Shown: positions 11,100 through 21,942, counted from the first letter of the stretch. The stretch is DNA of 64,000 nucleotides from Acanthosepion pharaonis (GCA_903632075.3 CAHIKZ030002090.1:3571001-3635000); one strand, 5' to 3'. Numbers and translations are program-made. Notes: a model not told the origin generated them from the letters alone.

Positions 11100-13304
11100 A
11101 TTTACTGTCAGTTCATATCTTTGATTTAAGAGATCAGCCTTGTTTTTAAATCTAATAATTTCAAATTTTTCATTAAGGCATAGGTAACATGGGGTATATA
11201 GGAGTTACAAGTACGAGCTTTCGTAACCAAATTCCATTTAATCGTAGGTGTTTTGTTCTTATCTTTTAGATTCCAAAAATACTTGGATAATGAAGTCATG
11301 TACCTATATTCACTGTGATTAAAGGATTGCATATGCCCCTCGCCAGCGTTCCTTGAATGTTTTCATAGTAGAACCAATGTAAAAACTTCTTTATATTTGG
11401 ATTTTCAATTGTTGAAATAGTACCAAGATAGACTACAGAAGTAATGTTATTTTGTAGTGGACAATTATTCGGATTCCTACAATTACATAAGTTGTTATTT
11501 GTATTCTTATAGTTAGTATTGCAGTTAGTAACCTGTTGATTAGTCAAGCCTTTTGAATTCTATACTTGTTAAAGACTATGTTGTTATGTTTTTTAATTAT
11601 CTCTAGGTTATCAGCACAACTATAGCTTAATTTAAGGGTATTAGGATTAAATATTTTACTAAGTGGGTTAGTTTCAGGGTTGGGGAAATGTTTTTTGATT
11701 AGGTTAATAAATATACGCCCTAACTTAGTTTTGACCATAACATTGAAAGGGGATTGAACCAAATAACCTTTCTAGATCTTCTTTTCTTATTATGGTTGCA
11801 ATTAACAGGGTTTTTATATTGAATAGTGGTATTTTTGTATCCACTATTTTTTAGTGCAGAATTATAAAAAATCACTATGTTTATTGAAAACCTCCTTATT
11901 ATAAGAGTTAGCGCTAATTCTAAATTCAATGGAAGTGGGTATATGTTTGATAACCGAAGGGGGATGGTTGGAATTAGGATGAACGTATAATGGGTTGGAA
12001 TTAACTTTCACATATGGTTGGAAAATATTGTTAGCAAGATTTAGGGTGACATCTAGAAAATCTACTTGTCTAACATTAGTAGTAACTATTGTCCTAAGAC
12101 CTAAATCCTTAAATACCCTATAGATCATTTTCCTAATACGGTCTACCTTAAATTTTAGTTGAGTTTTTAACAACTAATAATCCATCATCTCTATATAATC
12201 CTACACTATCTGAATCTAGACAATCGAAGGCACTTAAATTATATAAAAGAAATAATCCAACCAAGTCCGAAGCTTCAGCAGAATCCAAGGAACCCATGGA
12301 AATGTCAAAATTGTTGTTGGAAGACTTTTTGGTCCACTGTTCATCCTAAATTAGAACAGAATTTCGACACTTCATGATGATATCAATTTCACTCTCAGAA
12401 ATAGTAGCGAAGTCCAGTGCCAAGGTGAAAAGATCCTTCGATATAGATGGATAATAGTCGATAATATCGAACTGTATGAATGAACATTTTCCCTTTATAT
12501 CGTATGTTGTTAAACCAGTTGATGACCTCAGTTGTGCTAATCCACTGGAGCAGTCCAAGGGTGTTTTTAATGGAGTGGTTGATTCTTTCTAAGATGGTCT
12601 TGCTAATCCTACCGATTTCTGGTCTTGTAGGATTTATAAGTCTAGTGGATGGCTTAGTTTTGAATTTTAAGACATAGGTAAATTTTAGTTTGTAGTTTGC
12701 CTACCCGATCACTAATTCGTAACTTATCAGTAATTGATTTACTGATACTGTTGATATTATTTACTTGGTTGAAATTACTAGTATCAATTTTTTTGGTCTT
12801 CTGTTGACTATCCTTAACTAAAGTATCATAATCCTTAGGCGATAACTTATAAAGTTAGCCGTTTTGTCGGATTTAACGTACATATCACTAGATTTATTAA
12901 TATCACTGACAATATTTTCGAGATGTTTTTGAAAAGCATTTTTATATTTGTAGAAGGTTAATCTTTGACGGTATCCATTAGTTCATTTTCAAAAGCAGAT
13001 AATTCCTTTAATAATAGGTGCAGTTTTTTAGGCTTTTAAAACCATAATTTTCGCGTTCACACACTGGTTCCTTGTCTTGAAGAAAGAAGTAAGCTTTCCA
13101 TCTCATTCTTCTGATAAGGTTTTCAGTTTGCAGAGTTAAAATGTACGAAATAATTCCTTTGTTTGTAGTGGGAATGTTCTTAAGTGATACTCCGAAATTG
13201 ATTCTATCCATATTATAAGAATAGAACAGACAGGGCTCGACAGTAATAGAGCTAATATCAAAGTATATAATAGTATACACGGAATGAATTCCAATAACCA
13301 ACAA
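11100..13304 (-). pseudogene. Penelope-like element polyprotein (RT + GIY-YIG)
   Basis: PLEs encode a reverse transcriptase fused to a GIY-YIG endonuclease. The minus strand shows, N to C: an N-terminal region (NMDRINFGVSLKNIP, RRMRWKAYFF, NYGFKSLKN; 13,304-13,008); RT motif A, FIQFDIIDYYPSIS (about 12,440-12,485); MGSLDSAEASDLVGLFLLYN; RT motif C, GLYRDDGL (about 12,181-12,205); VDFLDVTLNL and SNHPPSVIKHIPTSI (about 11,930-12,070); a Cys cluster CNCRNPNNCPL with the start of the GIY-YIG fold (about 11,450); and the terminal SLSKYFWNLKDKNKTP..KW block (11,126-11,332). Catalytic Asp residues are kept, but at least five frameshifts or stops break the frame. Matching pseudo-LTRs flank it at 13,340-13,451 and 8,484-8,592. 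Confidence 0.88.
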
Positions 13305-13339
13305 TTACTATTTAAAAAAGAGTGCTCAATACAAAGTAG

Positions 13340-13451
13340 AGCAGATATAATTATTTTTATAAAAAATTTATAACATAAGTATGTTATAAAATCACTACAA
13401 AATAGCCATTTTGTTTCAACACACTCTGTGTCTTATCAAGTGATGGTGTTG
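13340..13451 (-). repeat. pseudo-LTR of Penelope-like element (5' copy)
   Basis: Lies directly upstream of the PLE coding region on the minus strand. The hairpin at 13,413-13,451 (GACAC/GTGTG stem followed by TTGAAAC) matches 8,551-8,588 and the plus-strand copy at 37,437-37,468. Just outside it, 13,452-13,480 repeats in inverse orientation the GTTATTGGAATTCATTC text found at the start of the PLE. This suggests an inverted partial copy, common at PLE ends. Confidence 0.75.
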
Positions 13452-13490
13452 TGGTTATTGGAATTCATTCGTGTATACCAATTATACTTT

Positions 13491-13493
<3 letters not shown>

Positions 13494-13527
<34 letters not shown>
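13494..13527. repeat. (TA)n microsatellite
   Basis: About 17 TA units next to the PLE 5' end. The DNA from here to 13,815 holds nothing else I can identify. Confidence 0.95.
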
Positions 13528-13529
<2 letters not shown>

Positions 13530-13815
13530 AAAGTGTAAAAGGTTTTGTGCTTCATCCCAAAGGATGATATTTCATATATATCTCTAAATCGATAACCCAT
13601 ATATATATATATACATACATAATGCCAAGTGAAAAAAGAAAATAAAAACAAAATCAATAAATGAAAACCCCAAAACAACGGAAACTGCCCAGCGAAGAAA
13701 ACTAAAAAAAAAAAAGACAAAGTTCAAAGCATTAGTCAAATTTGACGCTACCATGATCGTCAGGTCACCATAACACACACTCACTTATAGACGTGCGGGA
13801 GTGATTTTGAATAAA

Positions 13816-15010
13816 TCAGTTTCGAAATGAGTCATTATCATTCCAAGAAATGTTCAGTATATTCATTCCTTTTTTTGATTGTACAAAGAATCGGTCAACC
13901 ATTCTGCAGCCTTCTTCAAATATACAAGCTTCTTCTTTATGTGCCGTGTGCTCCTCAGGACATAGGCGATTATGGCTCTCCACAACTTCCTGTCTTTTGT
14001 TACTTTTAATAAATTTTATCTTCCTGTCATTTCTCCGAAACCCTGTGCCGCCATCCATTTACTCTAGTTCACTAAGTAGGTTATGCGTTGTTTTCCGCTG
14101 TCCTTTTTGCCTTCAATCTGCCCTGTAAGTATCAGATTTTCCAAGCAATCTTTCCTCATTATGTACCCTAAAAAATTCAATTGTCTCTTCCTGATGTTAA
14201 GTGTAAGTTTCCTTTTTGTTTCCTTTTTCTTTAAAATTTCGTCGTTGCACAAATGCTCGGTCCAAGGTATCTTCAGTATCCTTTGTTGTTCATGATGACG
14301 GTCGTCTTCCAGTATAGAATCCAGAGGTTAGCAGTGAATATTTCGAAGACAGTAGGGAAGCGTTGTTCAGGTTAGCAGTGGATATTTTGGTAAAAGTAGC
14401 AGAGCATAGTTCGTCCTTCTGTTTCTCTTCGCCTGACAAGCTGGAACTAGACATTCGGGTAGAGTAGACAAAATGGCCGCCTTTATACACGACGGATTGA
14501 ATGTTCTACGTCTTCTGATTGGTTAACCTTCTATTGGTGGACTATAAAGTGAGTCAAGTCATTTGGGCTAACTCACTTATTACATACATATATATATATA
14601 TACAAAAAACTGCAACATAGAGCCACATTTCTGTTGTTTAAAGTCTTTTCTTTATTTTTGAGATTGTCCAGCATTCACTGCCTTATAGGGGGAGGGCAGA
14701 TATCACGTAACAGTTCAGAACTCTTTTCTTTGTTTCTAATGAATTCCTTCTGTCTCTTAATACTCTGCTTAGCTTTTGGAAGGTATCTTTCGCTATCCCA
14801 ATGTATCTTCGGATTTTAGTGTCACACTTTCCGTCTTCTGTTAAAACACTTATTTAAATTTTTGTACTTGTTTGGTTTTGGTATCTCCGATTTCTAATTT
14901 GTATTGTGGGCTCGTCCTGATGTACAACCATTAGGGCAGAGGATAAATGTCTCAGTATTCCAATTCCAATTTCATGTTGATATGCCTACCTCGGGAATTA
15001 AGAATTCAGT
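13816..15010 (-). pseudogene. RTE-type LINE, C-terminal RT part, split by an LTR-like insertion
   Basis: Minus-strand text runs in the order expected for the family: CDTKIRRYIGIAKD (about 14,790), NRRNSLETKKRVLNCYV (about 14,720), QHSLDNL/MLDNLKNK (about 14,660), [insertion 14,284-14,617], ILKIPWTEHLCNDEIL, KKKETKRKLTLNIRKRQLNF, LGYIMRKDCLENLILTGQIE (14,064-14,252), then YLVN and KRQEVVESHNR (13,816-14,058). The C-terminal blocks after the catalytic region are covered; the catalytic motifs are missing. Several frames are needed. Confidence 0.85.
14284..14617 (-). mobile_element. LTR-like insertion inside RTE LINE
   Basis: A 334-bp segment interrupts the LINE text between TGGCTCTA and AAGGATACTG. 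On the minus strand it starts TGTTGCAG and ends GAACAACA (TG..CA ends with inverted TGTTG/CAACA). It contains a possible core promoter, TATAAAGGCGGCC, near 14,480 and an internal GGTTAGCAGTG duplication. A solo LTR is the simplest reading. I could not see a target duplication, so the class is uncertain. Confidence 0.5.
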
Positions 15011-15059
15011 AACTTACACTAGAGTGTTAAAGAATTAGAGACAACTACATATTATTTTA

Positions 15060-15135
15060 TGCACCAAGTCACTTGAGGACATTGGCGATTATGTCTCACC
15101 ACAGTTTCCGACCTTTTGTTGCTTGAAGTAACTTT
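15060..15135 (-). mobile_element. RTE LINE 3' scrap
   Basis: GAGGACATTGGCGATTATGT, then CTCACCACAGTTTCCGACCT, matches the LINE C-terminal end at 13,950-14,000 (minus-strand peptide near KLWRAII). Confidence 0.6.
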
Positions 15136-15199
15136 AAACCCTGTGTAACGGTCGCTAAAGTACTAGTATATATGTATTTTGTAATATCAAACAAACTTT

Positions 15200-15514
15200 T
15201 GTTGTGGAGTAAATAAGAAACCCTCACTAACACAAATGATCTAGGAAAGACGCCTTAAATAAAGAACTCAAAGTGCCAACTGGAGAAGTAGACAAACCAG
15301 ACTACGTATATGCGAGGTCTACGGGAAATTTTTGCCTGAACCTATGTGCTCGGAATCATTCCTTAAAAAATAGGCCTTGTGCCACATCCTGCCTTGTGTA
15401 GGAGTGTGGTAAATACCAGTCCGTTGGAGTTGGCCGAGGAGAATTTCTAGTGACCTCACGGCGAGTAGACTAAGAGAGACATAATATTATAATCGCTAGG
15501 AGCGAGTTAAAACA
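15200..15514 (+). mobile_element. solo LTR of the Ty3/gypsy family present at 43.5-47.3 kb
   Basis: Starts TGTTGTGGAGTAAATA and ends GAGTTAAAACA. It is flanked by CTTT at 15,196-15,199 and 15,515-15,518, a 4-bp target duplication. Shared blocks with the LTR at 46,932-47,316 (read on its minus strand) include GAGGTCTACGGGAAATTTTT or its close variant, GCCTGAACCTATG, CCTTGTGCCACATCC, GGTAAATACCAG, and a GCGCTAG-type end. No internal region is present, so it arose by LTR-LTR recombination. Confidence 0.85.
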
Positions 15515-15519
15515 CTTTT

Positions 15520-15826
15520 ATGTATACTAACTTGTTCGTTATTAATTGCTCTATTCTTCATTGCTGATCGGCAGCTTATGACCCGGAAGAAAGCTTGGGG
15601 CAAAAGGTGGGAGGGGCAGTAAACATTAAGTACCGGTCAGTAATCTTTCTAGTCATACGAGACAACATTATAATTATCTACTCTTAACCATGTTAGGAAT
15701 TCTTCTATAAAACATCATTTCTTCATCATTGAGTTTTCTTCAAATTATTCGTTGCTACTGTCTGAGAAGTATTTTCTTTGCGTATTTTCTTTTGAAATGT
15801 ACTTTGTCCAATTCCCCTTTGAGAGT
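15520..15826. other. unassigned
   Basis: No coding signal. The T-rich frame starting at 15,752 runs into the minisatellite that follows. Confidence 0.5.
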
Positions 15827-16240
15827 TATATTTGCTATTTGTTTCTAGTTTTCACAGTGTTCATTTTGCTATTATATTTGCTATTTGTTTCTAGTTTTCA
15901 CAGTGTTCATTTTGCTATTATATTTGCTATTTGTTTCTAGTTTTCACAGTGTTCATTTTGCTATTATATTTGCTATTTGTTTCTAGTTTTCACAGTGTTC
16001 ATTTTGCTATTATATTTGCTATTTGTTTCTAGTTTTCACAGTTTTCATTTTGCTATTATATTTGCTATTTGTTTCTAGTTTTCACAGTGTTCATTTTGCT
16101 ATTATATTTGCTATTTGTTTCTAGTTTTCACAGTGTTCATTTTGCTATTATATTTGCTATTTGTTTCTAGTTTTCACAGTGTTCATTTTGCTATTATATT
16201 TGCTATTTGTTTCTAGTTTTCACAGTGTTTATTTTGTGTT
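15827..16240. repeat. 46-bp minisatellite, about nine copies
   Basis: The unit is composed of GTTTCTAGTTTTCACAGTGT, TCATTTTGCTATTATATTTG, CTATTT. The copies are almost identical, with only isolated changes (GTTTTC in one unit, GTTTATTTTG at the end), so the array is young or homogenised. There are no unique spacers. Confidence 0.95.
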
Positions 16241-16396
16241 GATTCATCAGTAAAGAAGGAGACATTACTTTGAAGCTTGAACCATTCTCATTGAGATCGA
16301 GATAGAATTATACCCTCTACTGTTGTGGGGCTCTCCCTTTTTACATAAGATGCACTCGTCCAAAATATACTTTTACTGACAGAGAGAATACCTGCT

Positions 16397-16480
16397 GTGG
16401 AGATACGTTGAGATACGTGGAGATACGTTGAGATACGTGGAGATACGTTGAGATACGTGGAGATACGTTGAGATAGGTTG
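16397..16480. repeat. 20-bp tandem repeat (two 10-bp halves)
   Basis: GTGGAGATAC and GTTGAGATAC alternate about four times, then decay to GTTGAGATAGG and GAGATACGGAGA. Confidence 0.9.
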
Positions 16481-16530
16481 AGAGATACGGAGACAGACAG
16501 GGTGTTCTCAGAGAGTTATACAAGAGTCCA

Positions 16531-16552
16531 GAGAGAGAGAGAGAGAGAGAGA
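16531..16552. repeat. (GA)n microsatellite
   Basis: About 11 GA units following a CCAGA run. Confidence 0.9.
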
Positions 16553-16769
16553 TGATTACAGCTTTACTTACAGAGACTTGTACACATACTTTCTACTAAC
16601 CCGCATTCCTGGACTACTAATCTTCACTTCAAGTCTGTATTCTTACGTTAATACACTTATTTTTCTATCTCAATTACTGGCGTTGTTTATTTATTTGTGT
16701 AGGATTCCATCCACGGAATCCACAACATCTACCATCACTCTTTGTTCTGTCATTCATTCGCTCATATTA

Positions 16770-16930
16770 TTTTAGCATGTTGCACACTGTTTTCTCCAGT
16801 TTCTCTTGATTTCAGTATATCCTGTTAGTGTTACGTTTTCTAGGCATTCTTTCCTTATTATATGTCCCGGAAATTTCAGCTGTCTCTTTCTGATTGTAAG
16901 TATACGTTTCCTTGTTTATATTTTACTTTA
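16770..16930 (-). mobile_element. RTE LINE fragment
   Basis: The minus strand gives a frameshifted match to the conserved block seen at 14,064-14,252: (Q)ERDS..FRDI...KNA..T..., corresponding to IRKRQL-FLG-IMRKECLEN-TLTG. Confidence 0.6.
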
Positions 16931-16949
16931 CTCTTAGTTTACGATACCG

Positions 16950-17190
16950 AAATCGAAAGGCGAATTGATGCTTTCCCAATGTTAAGAAACCGGAAAACAT
17001 CGTTAGAAACGAATGTGAGATGAACTACTGTTTAATACCAATCATGTTATATGGCGATGAATATAAAGCAATGCCTTCACAGATGAAGAAGTGAATTGAG
17101 GCAATGCGATCCTACTGAAGTAACTGAGTATATCATGGACCGAACATGTCAGCATCGATGAATTTTTAAGGAAAATGGACACAAAAAGGA
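16950..17190 (+). mobile_element. RTE LINE fragment, head to head with the previous one
   Basis: Plus-strand text DTEIERRIDAFPMLRNRKTS, LETNVR, then frameshifted YHGPNMSA. It corresponds to the IRRRIG..KDAF..M blocks of the RTE family. Together with 16,770-16,930 the two pieces of one family are inverted relative to each other. Confidence 0.7.
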
Positions 17191-17194
17191 CATC

Positions 17195-17432
17195 GTTTTT
17201 AATAATTTCACCCCAAGTAAGGCAATAAAGCCACTAAGACACAAGGGTTGACTGAGTATGAAAGAATAAGAAAAAGAAAAACACTATTAAGGAGCGAGAC
17301 CAATAAAAGAAAGCAGTAGATAACGGTTGACATTGCATTTCAATTTTTGAATTTCAAAGTTGACTGAGAAGCAAGAATTTTTGTGGAGTACCAGATATTG
17401 AGAAGCAAGAATTTTTGTGGAGTACCAGATAT
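17195..17432 (-). mobile_element. LINE family A 3' end with a 34-bp tandem duplication
   Basis: Minus strand: coding tail, then the UTR, then the CTTACTTGGGGTGAAATTAT end at about 17,205. At 17,365-17,432 a 34-bp unit (GAGAAGCAAGAATTTTTGTG plus GAGTACCAGATATT) is duplicated exactly in tandem. Confidence 0.75.
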
Positions 17433-17616
17433 TCTTGGCATTTATTTATCGGAAAATATGGAATAAAACGAACGGGATCAATATAAAATTCGCTTGAGGA
17501 TGAAATGGAACTAATGTCTTTAATTTAATTACAAAATTAAATTCAGAGCTTTCAGCTTCCATTTTTGAAACATGGTTAGAACTGTGTAGCGAAAAAATAT
17601 TTTAAATCAATTAATT

Positions 17617-17665
<49 letters not shown>

Positions 17666-18180
17666 TTAGATTTAAGTGAGTCCACTGATATTCGGTGTAG
17701 CAAAAATTCGTTTATGAGGCAGATCAATAATTGTTCATAAAAACTGGAAATGTATCTAAAAACAGAGACATGTCATAATAGACCATTCCATCTTAAATAA
17801 ATCAACAGCGCTTTGCGGCAATTTTTAACCTCAACTTGAGGTCTTTCTTGTGAAAAAGTTGAATAATTTAACTCATTCAACATTATGGATGAGTAGTAGT
17901 GAATTTTATATAGTGTTTTTTATCGAGACAGCATGAGCAAAACAAATTCAGAAAAAAAAAAAGACGCCAGAATGAAGTTGATAAGACAGCGAAATTCACA
18001 AAACACCGCCCGGGATTCCCAATCAGCCCCCCCACACACACACCGTAGGAGGTAGTACGCATCGGCCCTGGAACCGTGCTTTCCTGTGAGGACTCTTGTG
18101 ACTGAGTGGATAAAGCACATCTAGCTTCAAGGTAGCTTTTCCAGAGAATGAACGGAATGCAAGTTCGATATTTGCCGAGA
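17433..18180. other. mostly unassigned; (TA)n at 17,620-17,661
   Basis: AT-rich DNA with one TA tract. Around 18,090 the plus strand has a faint tRNA-like A-box word (GACTGAGTGGATAAAGCAC), but no B-box at the right distance, so I do not call a SINE. Confidence 0.5.
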
Positions 18181-18189
18181 GGCGGTGTT

Positions 18190-18640
18190 TCTTTAATCTG
18201 GCATCTCGACAGCAATCACTTTCTCACCGACGTTATGTGGCTTCCCTCTGTCTTTTCTACAAATATTTTCATGGCCACTGCTCTGATGAGCTATGTTCAC
18301 TGGTGCCCTAACTGCATGAATTTAAACGTGCTACTAGGTTGGCATGTCGGTCCCACCCTTTTATGTCGAAACAGTTAAAAGTAGCGGCCTCTTCTACTTC
18401 AACAGCTTCTTCTCTCGCACTTCCCGACAGTGGAACTCCCTTCCTGTTACTTGCAATCTTCAAAATGTTAAATATAAAGTCAATCGGCATCTTCTGATGA
18501 CTTGATTTTAGTCCTCTTTTTTTCTTTATCCTTTCCTCAAACACCTCTCTTTTCTCTCACTTCCACTCTTTATAACCCCTTGCGTACTAGTGGAACTCCT
18601 GCTTTGCTTGGGGAGAAATGCTTAAAAAAAAAAGGATTTC
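18190..18640 (+). pseudogene. LINE family A C-terminus and 3' UTR
   Basis: The plus strand encodes DVMWLPSVFSTNIFMATALM, SYVHWCPNCMNLNVLLGWHV and, in another frame, SSLALPDSGTPFL. These equal the family A tail in shifted frames (compare YFHGNCSDKLFSLV). The 3' UTR ends with TGCTTTGCTTGGGGAGAAAT and an A-run at about 18,640. A 5'-truncated insertion. Confidence 0.8.
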
Positions 18641-18789
18641 GATTGCCCAGGCCAGTAGATGTCAGTTTCACTGTTTAAAAAAAAAAACAAAAAAGAAAAA
18701 AAACATAAAAGTTTAATCAAGCACCTTATACTATCTATACGTAAGTATAGTATATCTAGCCACTCGCATTCGAGGATACCCGCCTACTA

Positions 18790-19240
18790 GGGCGGCTAGC
18801 CAATCCCTATTGCAGACGCTTGCTCAGGCGCATTTGAGTTTGTTCAACACCAACAGAGCCCACCTGTGGTTTATACTGCAACTATGCTGAGCAGACCTTA
18901 GTTACAGTTTCTGAGAAAGAGCGTGCTATCTAGCGTGATCAACACTTTGAACAAGGCCAGTGCGCTCAAGCCCTCGGCCACGATGACTTGTGACTTCGTG
19001 CTAACACAGCTAATGACAGCACTCAAGGGTTCCGTCTACATAATTTCACTTTACAAGGCTCGGGTCATCTCGTGGTATGCTTTTCAGGCACTTTCCAAAG
19101 GTGCCGCACGCTGGGATCGATCCTTCAGTCCGATAACATCAGGAAGTCTCCTTTCTGCAAATCGACAATGGTGAGATTCGAACCTGTGTCTTATGATGAG
19201 AATCAGTACGTGGCCATGTGGTTAGAACGTTTGGATACTA
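18790..19240 (+). repeat. repeat family C, copy 2, with tRNA-like boxes at its end
   Basis: Colinear with 8,060-8,362. Beyond the shared part it continues to GTGAGATTCGAACCTGTG (B-box complement) and ACGTGGCCATGTGGTTAGAA (A-box-like on the plus strand) at 19,170-19,235. The two boxes face opposite ways, so they may be remnants of two SINE ends rather than one tRNA unit. Confidence 0.6.
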
Positions 19241-19244
19241 ATAG

Positions 19245-19740
19245 TAATAGTTTATTAAAAGACCTTAAAATCTCGTTAGACACAAACAAAAAGGGTACTT
19301 AACTGTTTTGTATTCTTGATCCTCCTGTACGGCCGTGAATGCTGGACAATCTCCACACATTTGAAGAAGAGACTTGAGGCAACAGAAATGTCGTTTCACA
19401 GCAAGATGCTGAGAATACCATAGAAATAACATGTGATAAATGGTGAAGTTTTAGAGAAAATGGAAATGAAACTTATATTTAACATAAAAAAGAGGCAGTT
19501 TAAATTTCTGGGGCGCATAATCCGAAAAGAGGGCTTGGAAAATTTGACACTGGCACCCACCTAACGAACTTGTTGACAGAACAGGAGAGATAAAAGACAA
19601 ATTTTACTAAGAGCTGCAAAAAAGACAGAAAACTGTGAAGAGCTATGGTTACCCACGTCCTTAAGAGACAAGGCACATAGAAAAAGAAGAGCGTAATATG
19701 AGTATGGAACTCACTAAGAATGGCTTACGAATCTATTTTA
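19245..19740 (+). pseudogene. RTE LINE C-terminal region
   Basis: Plus-strand blocks in several frames: LLKDLKISLDTNKK, LLYGRECWTISTHLKKRLEA, TEMSFHSKMLRIP, VINGEVLEKMEMKLIFNIKK, RQFKFLGRIIRKEGLENLTL. It matches the relic at 13.8-15.0 kb and overlaps its central region. It is truncated at both ends and not functional. Confidence 0.85.
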
Positions 19741-19749
19741 TTATATTTT

Positions 19750-20280
19750 TATATATAAAACAGATACATCAACGATATGGGCGCCTATTTTTGCCTTGTG
19801 CCAGACTATGAGTTTCTGCAAAGAATAAGAGAACATATTATATTATATGGAATATGACAATCATCACGGCGGACTATTTATATGGCCTTGTGCCAGATGA
19901 CAGCATTTTGTGTATATATTTATGCGAGTTAGTGGATACTGATGGTTTTAAAATGTCACGATAGTTAGCGCGATCACTCCGCTGACCAATTCACTACTGT
20001 CGTGAGAGTGACCATTACGCGTATAAATATAGTGGCCTGTTACCAGAATACAATATAAATAGATATTAAATCGTCCTTTTGTTCGCACACACAAACACAA
20101 ACTCATTTTCTCCCGACAAAATACAAACAAATACTGGAAAACCTCAGTTTCTGTTTGATACCGAATCGAATCGTATCAAATCAATGATTGCCCTCAGCTG
20201 TCTGCCTGGAGAAGAGATTTTTTTAAAAATATATATAGCAGTTTGTAAGGCTCAGCAGTAGGATTCTGGCCAGTCAAGGT
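19750..20280. other. unassigned, with a TATA-box-like site
   Basis: Contains CGTATAAATATAGTGG at about 20,019 downstream of a CpG-containing segment, reminiscent of an LTR promoter. I found no matching TG..CA ends or target duplication, so I do not call an element. Confidence 0.3.
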
Positions 20281-20284
20281 GGGA

Positions 20285-20960
20285 TACAATAAAAATAAAT
20301 AAATAAATAATAAAAAAAGATAAATAAATATAGAACGTAATTAACCAGAAACTATAAATAATTAAACAAATAAAAAAAAAATAAATAAATATTAGGCCAC
20401 GAGCCAAAACTGAAACTACCCAGCTGGTAGCGCCAGTCTAGAATTAACAATTCTACTGGAACGGTCATTGATTACTTGTCCCTCAACTTCCCGACTTCGT
20501 GCCACTATGTCCTGATCGTGTGCATTGGCGTTACGTACAAACGAGCACAGACACGTGCCAGGCGAACGCGTGGCTGAATGGAGGGAGACTGAACCGAGAC
20601 GGCAATAGTAGACACAGCAACATCATCAAAGTAATAAATAAATAAAACACTAATTGATGTAGCTAGTAGCCTATCGTCGAACGACATCTGTGAGGTTTTA
20701 TATTAGGTACTGGATAGGTGTTTTCCCAAAGAAGTAAATATTACGACTGCTACTACTACTATTACTATTACTACTACTAATACTACAACAAATAATAATA
20801 ATTTCTAAGTAAAAACCAAATCCTTTATTTCAACCCGAGTCATATAATTAAGAAAACAAACCTCTTCAGATTAACATTCAAGTGAAAAAAAAAAAAATGT
20901 CATAATATAGTTGATTGTTTGTGCAACATACAGGCTCCAATTATTTATTAAGGTTTATTA
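20285..20960. repeat. A-rich and (TAC)n-rich stretches; otherwise unassigned
   Basis: AAATAAATAAATA runs at 20,290-20,395 and ACTACTACTATTACTATTAC at about 20,750-20,790. The CpG-bearing segment 20,500-20,600 between them has no frame worth reporting. Confidence 0.6.
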
Positions 20961-20984
20961 ATTTGGTGGATCCTTACTCCGCTC

Positions 20985-21640
20985 AATATTATACGGTCGG
21001 GTGTTACTTGACAGTGACCATCTCCTCCTCATGTAACACAATCGGGTGTTACTTAGCAATACCCATCTTTTTTCTCTGTAAAAAAATGTGTGTTACTTGG
21101 CGCTATCCATCTCTTTGTGTAACACAATTGAGTGTTACTTGGCGGTCACAATCTTCTTTCTCTGTAAGACGATCAGATGTTACTTATCGGTGTCCATCTT
21201 CTCTTTATATAAAACAGTCGAGTCTTACTTGGCGGTAACTATCTTTCTTTGTAAGACGATCAGGTGTTACATGGTGGTGTCCTCTTTAGGTAACAACATA
21301 ATTGAGTGTTACTTGGCGGTATCCATCTTCTTTCTCTGTAAACGATCGAGTGTTACTTGGCAGTGCTCATCTTCTTTTCTGTAAACGATCGAGTGTTACT
21401 TGTCGGTGTCCATCTCCTCTTTATATAACAAAGTCGACTGTTACATGCTGGTATCTATCTTCTTTTACCGTAAAACGATCAGGTGTTACATGGCGGTGTT
21501 CTTCTCTTTATGTGGCACAATCGAGTGCTACTTGGCGGTGTTCATTTTCTTTCGCTCTAACACGATCGAGTTTTACTTGTTAGTGTCCATCTCCACTCTA
21601 TGTAACAATACATACGGAGGTTAGCTGACAGTGTCCACTT
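20985..21640. repeat. degenerate tandem array, unit about 44 bp, at least 14 copies
   Basis: The core word GTGTTACTTGGCGGTGTCCA recurs at about 21,001, 21,046, 21,090, 21,132, 21,177, 21,221, 21,264, 21,307, 21,351, 21,392, 21,437, 21,483, 21,526 and 21,572. It alternates with TCTTCTTTCTCTGTAA and CACGATCGA. Weaker echoes continue to about 21,930. Copies differ by 15-30 percent, so the array is old. Frames in it repeat CYLAV or VTWRYPS peptides but have no gene-like context. Confidence 0.9.
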
Positions 21641-21942
21641 CCCCAGTAAATAATGCGGTCCTGTGTTAGTTGACAATGCCCATCTCCTTTCTAAAACACA
21701 TAGTCTGGGATTTCTTGGCCGAGTCCATCTCATGTAAAGTCACACAGTTAACGGTTCGATGACTGTCTTCACCTTAACATTTCCCACGTTCGATGTTTAC
21801 TTCGAGGTTTCTGTCTCATATCCTTGTCCCACGGTCGTTATTTAGTTGACGTTCTTCGTCTCCCCCACGTAAATAACACAGACATAGATTACTTGGCGGT
21901 GTCCTTTCCTTTTCTAAGTATGTATTGTAATAATATGTTCTA

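Noticed and set aside
15827..16240. CRISPR-like regular repeat
   Set aside because: There are no unique spacers, the repeats are contiguous, and the genome is eukaryotic.
19860..20160. Solo LTR with TATA box
   Set aside because: No TG..CA ends or target duplication could be paired.
20915..21624. Possible repeat protein with CYLAV/VTWRYPS units
   Set aside because: Unit length is not a multiple of three and varies (42-46 bp), so the frame changes between units.
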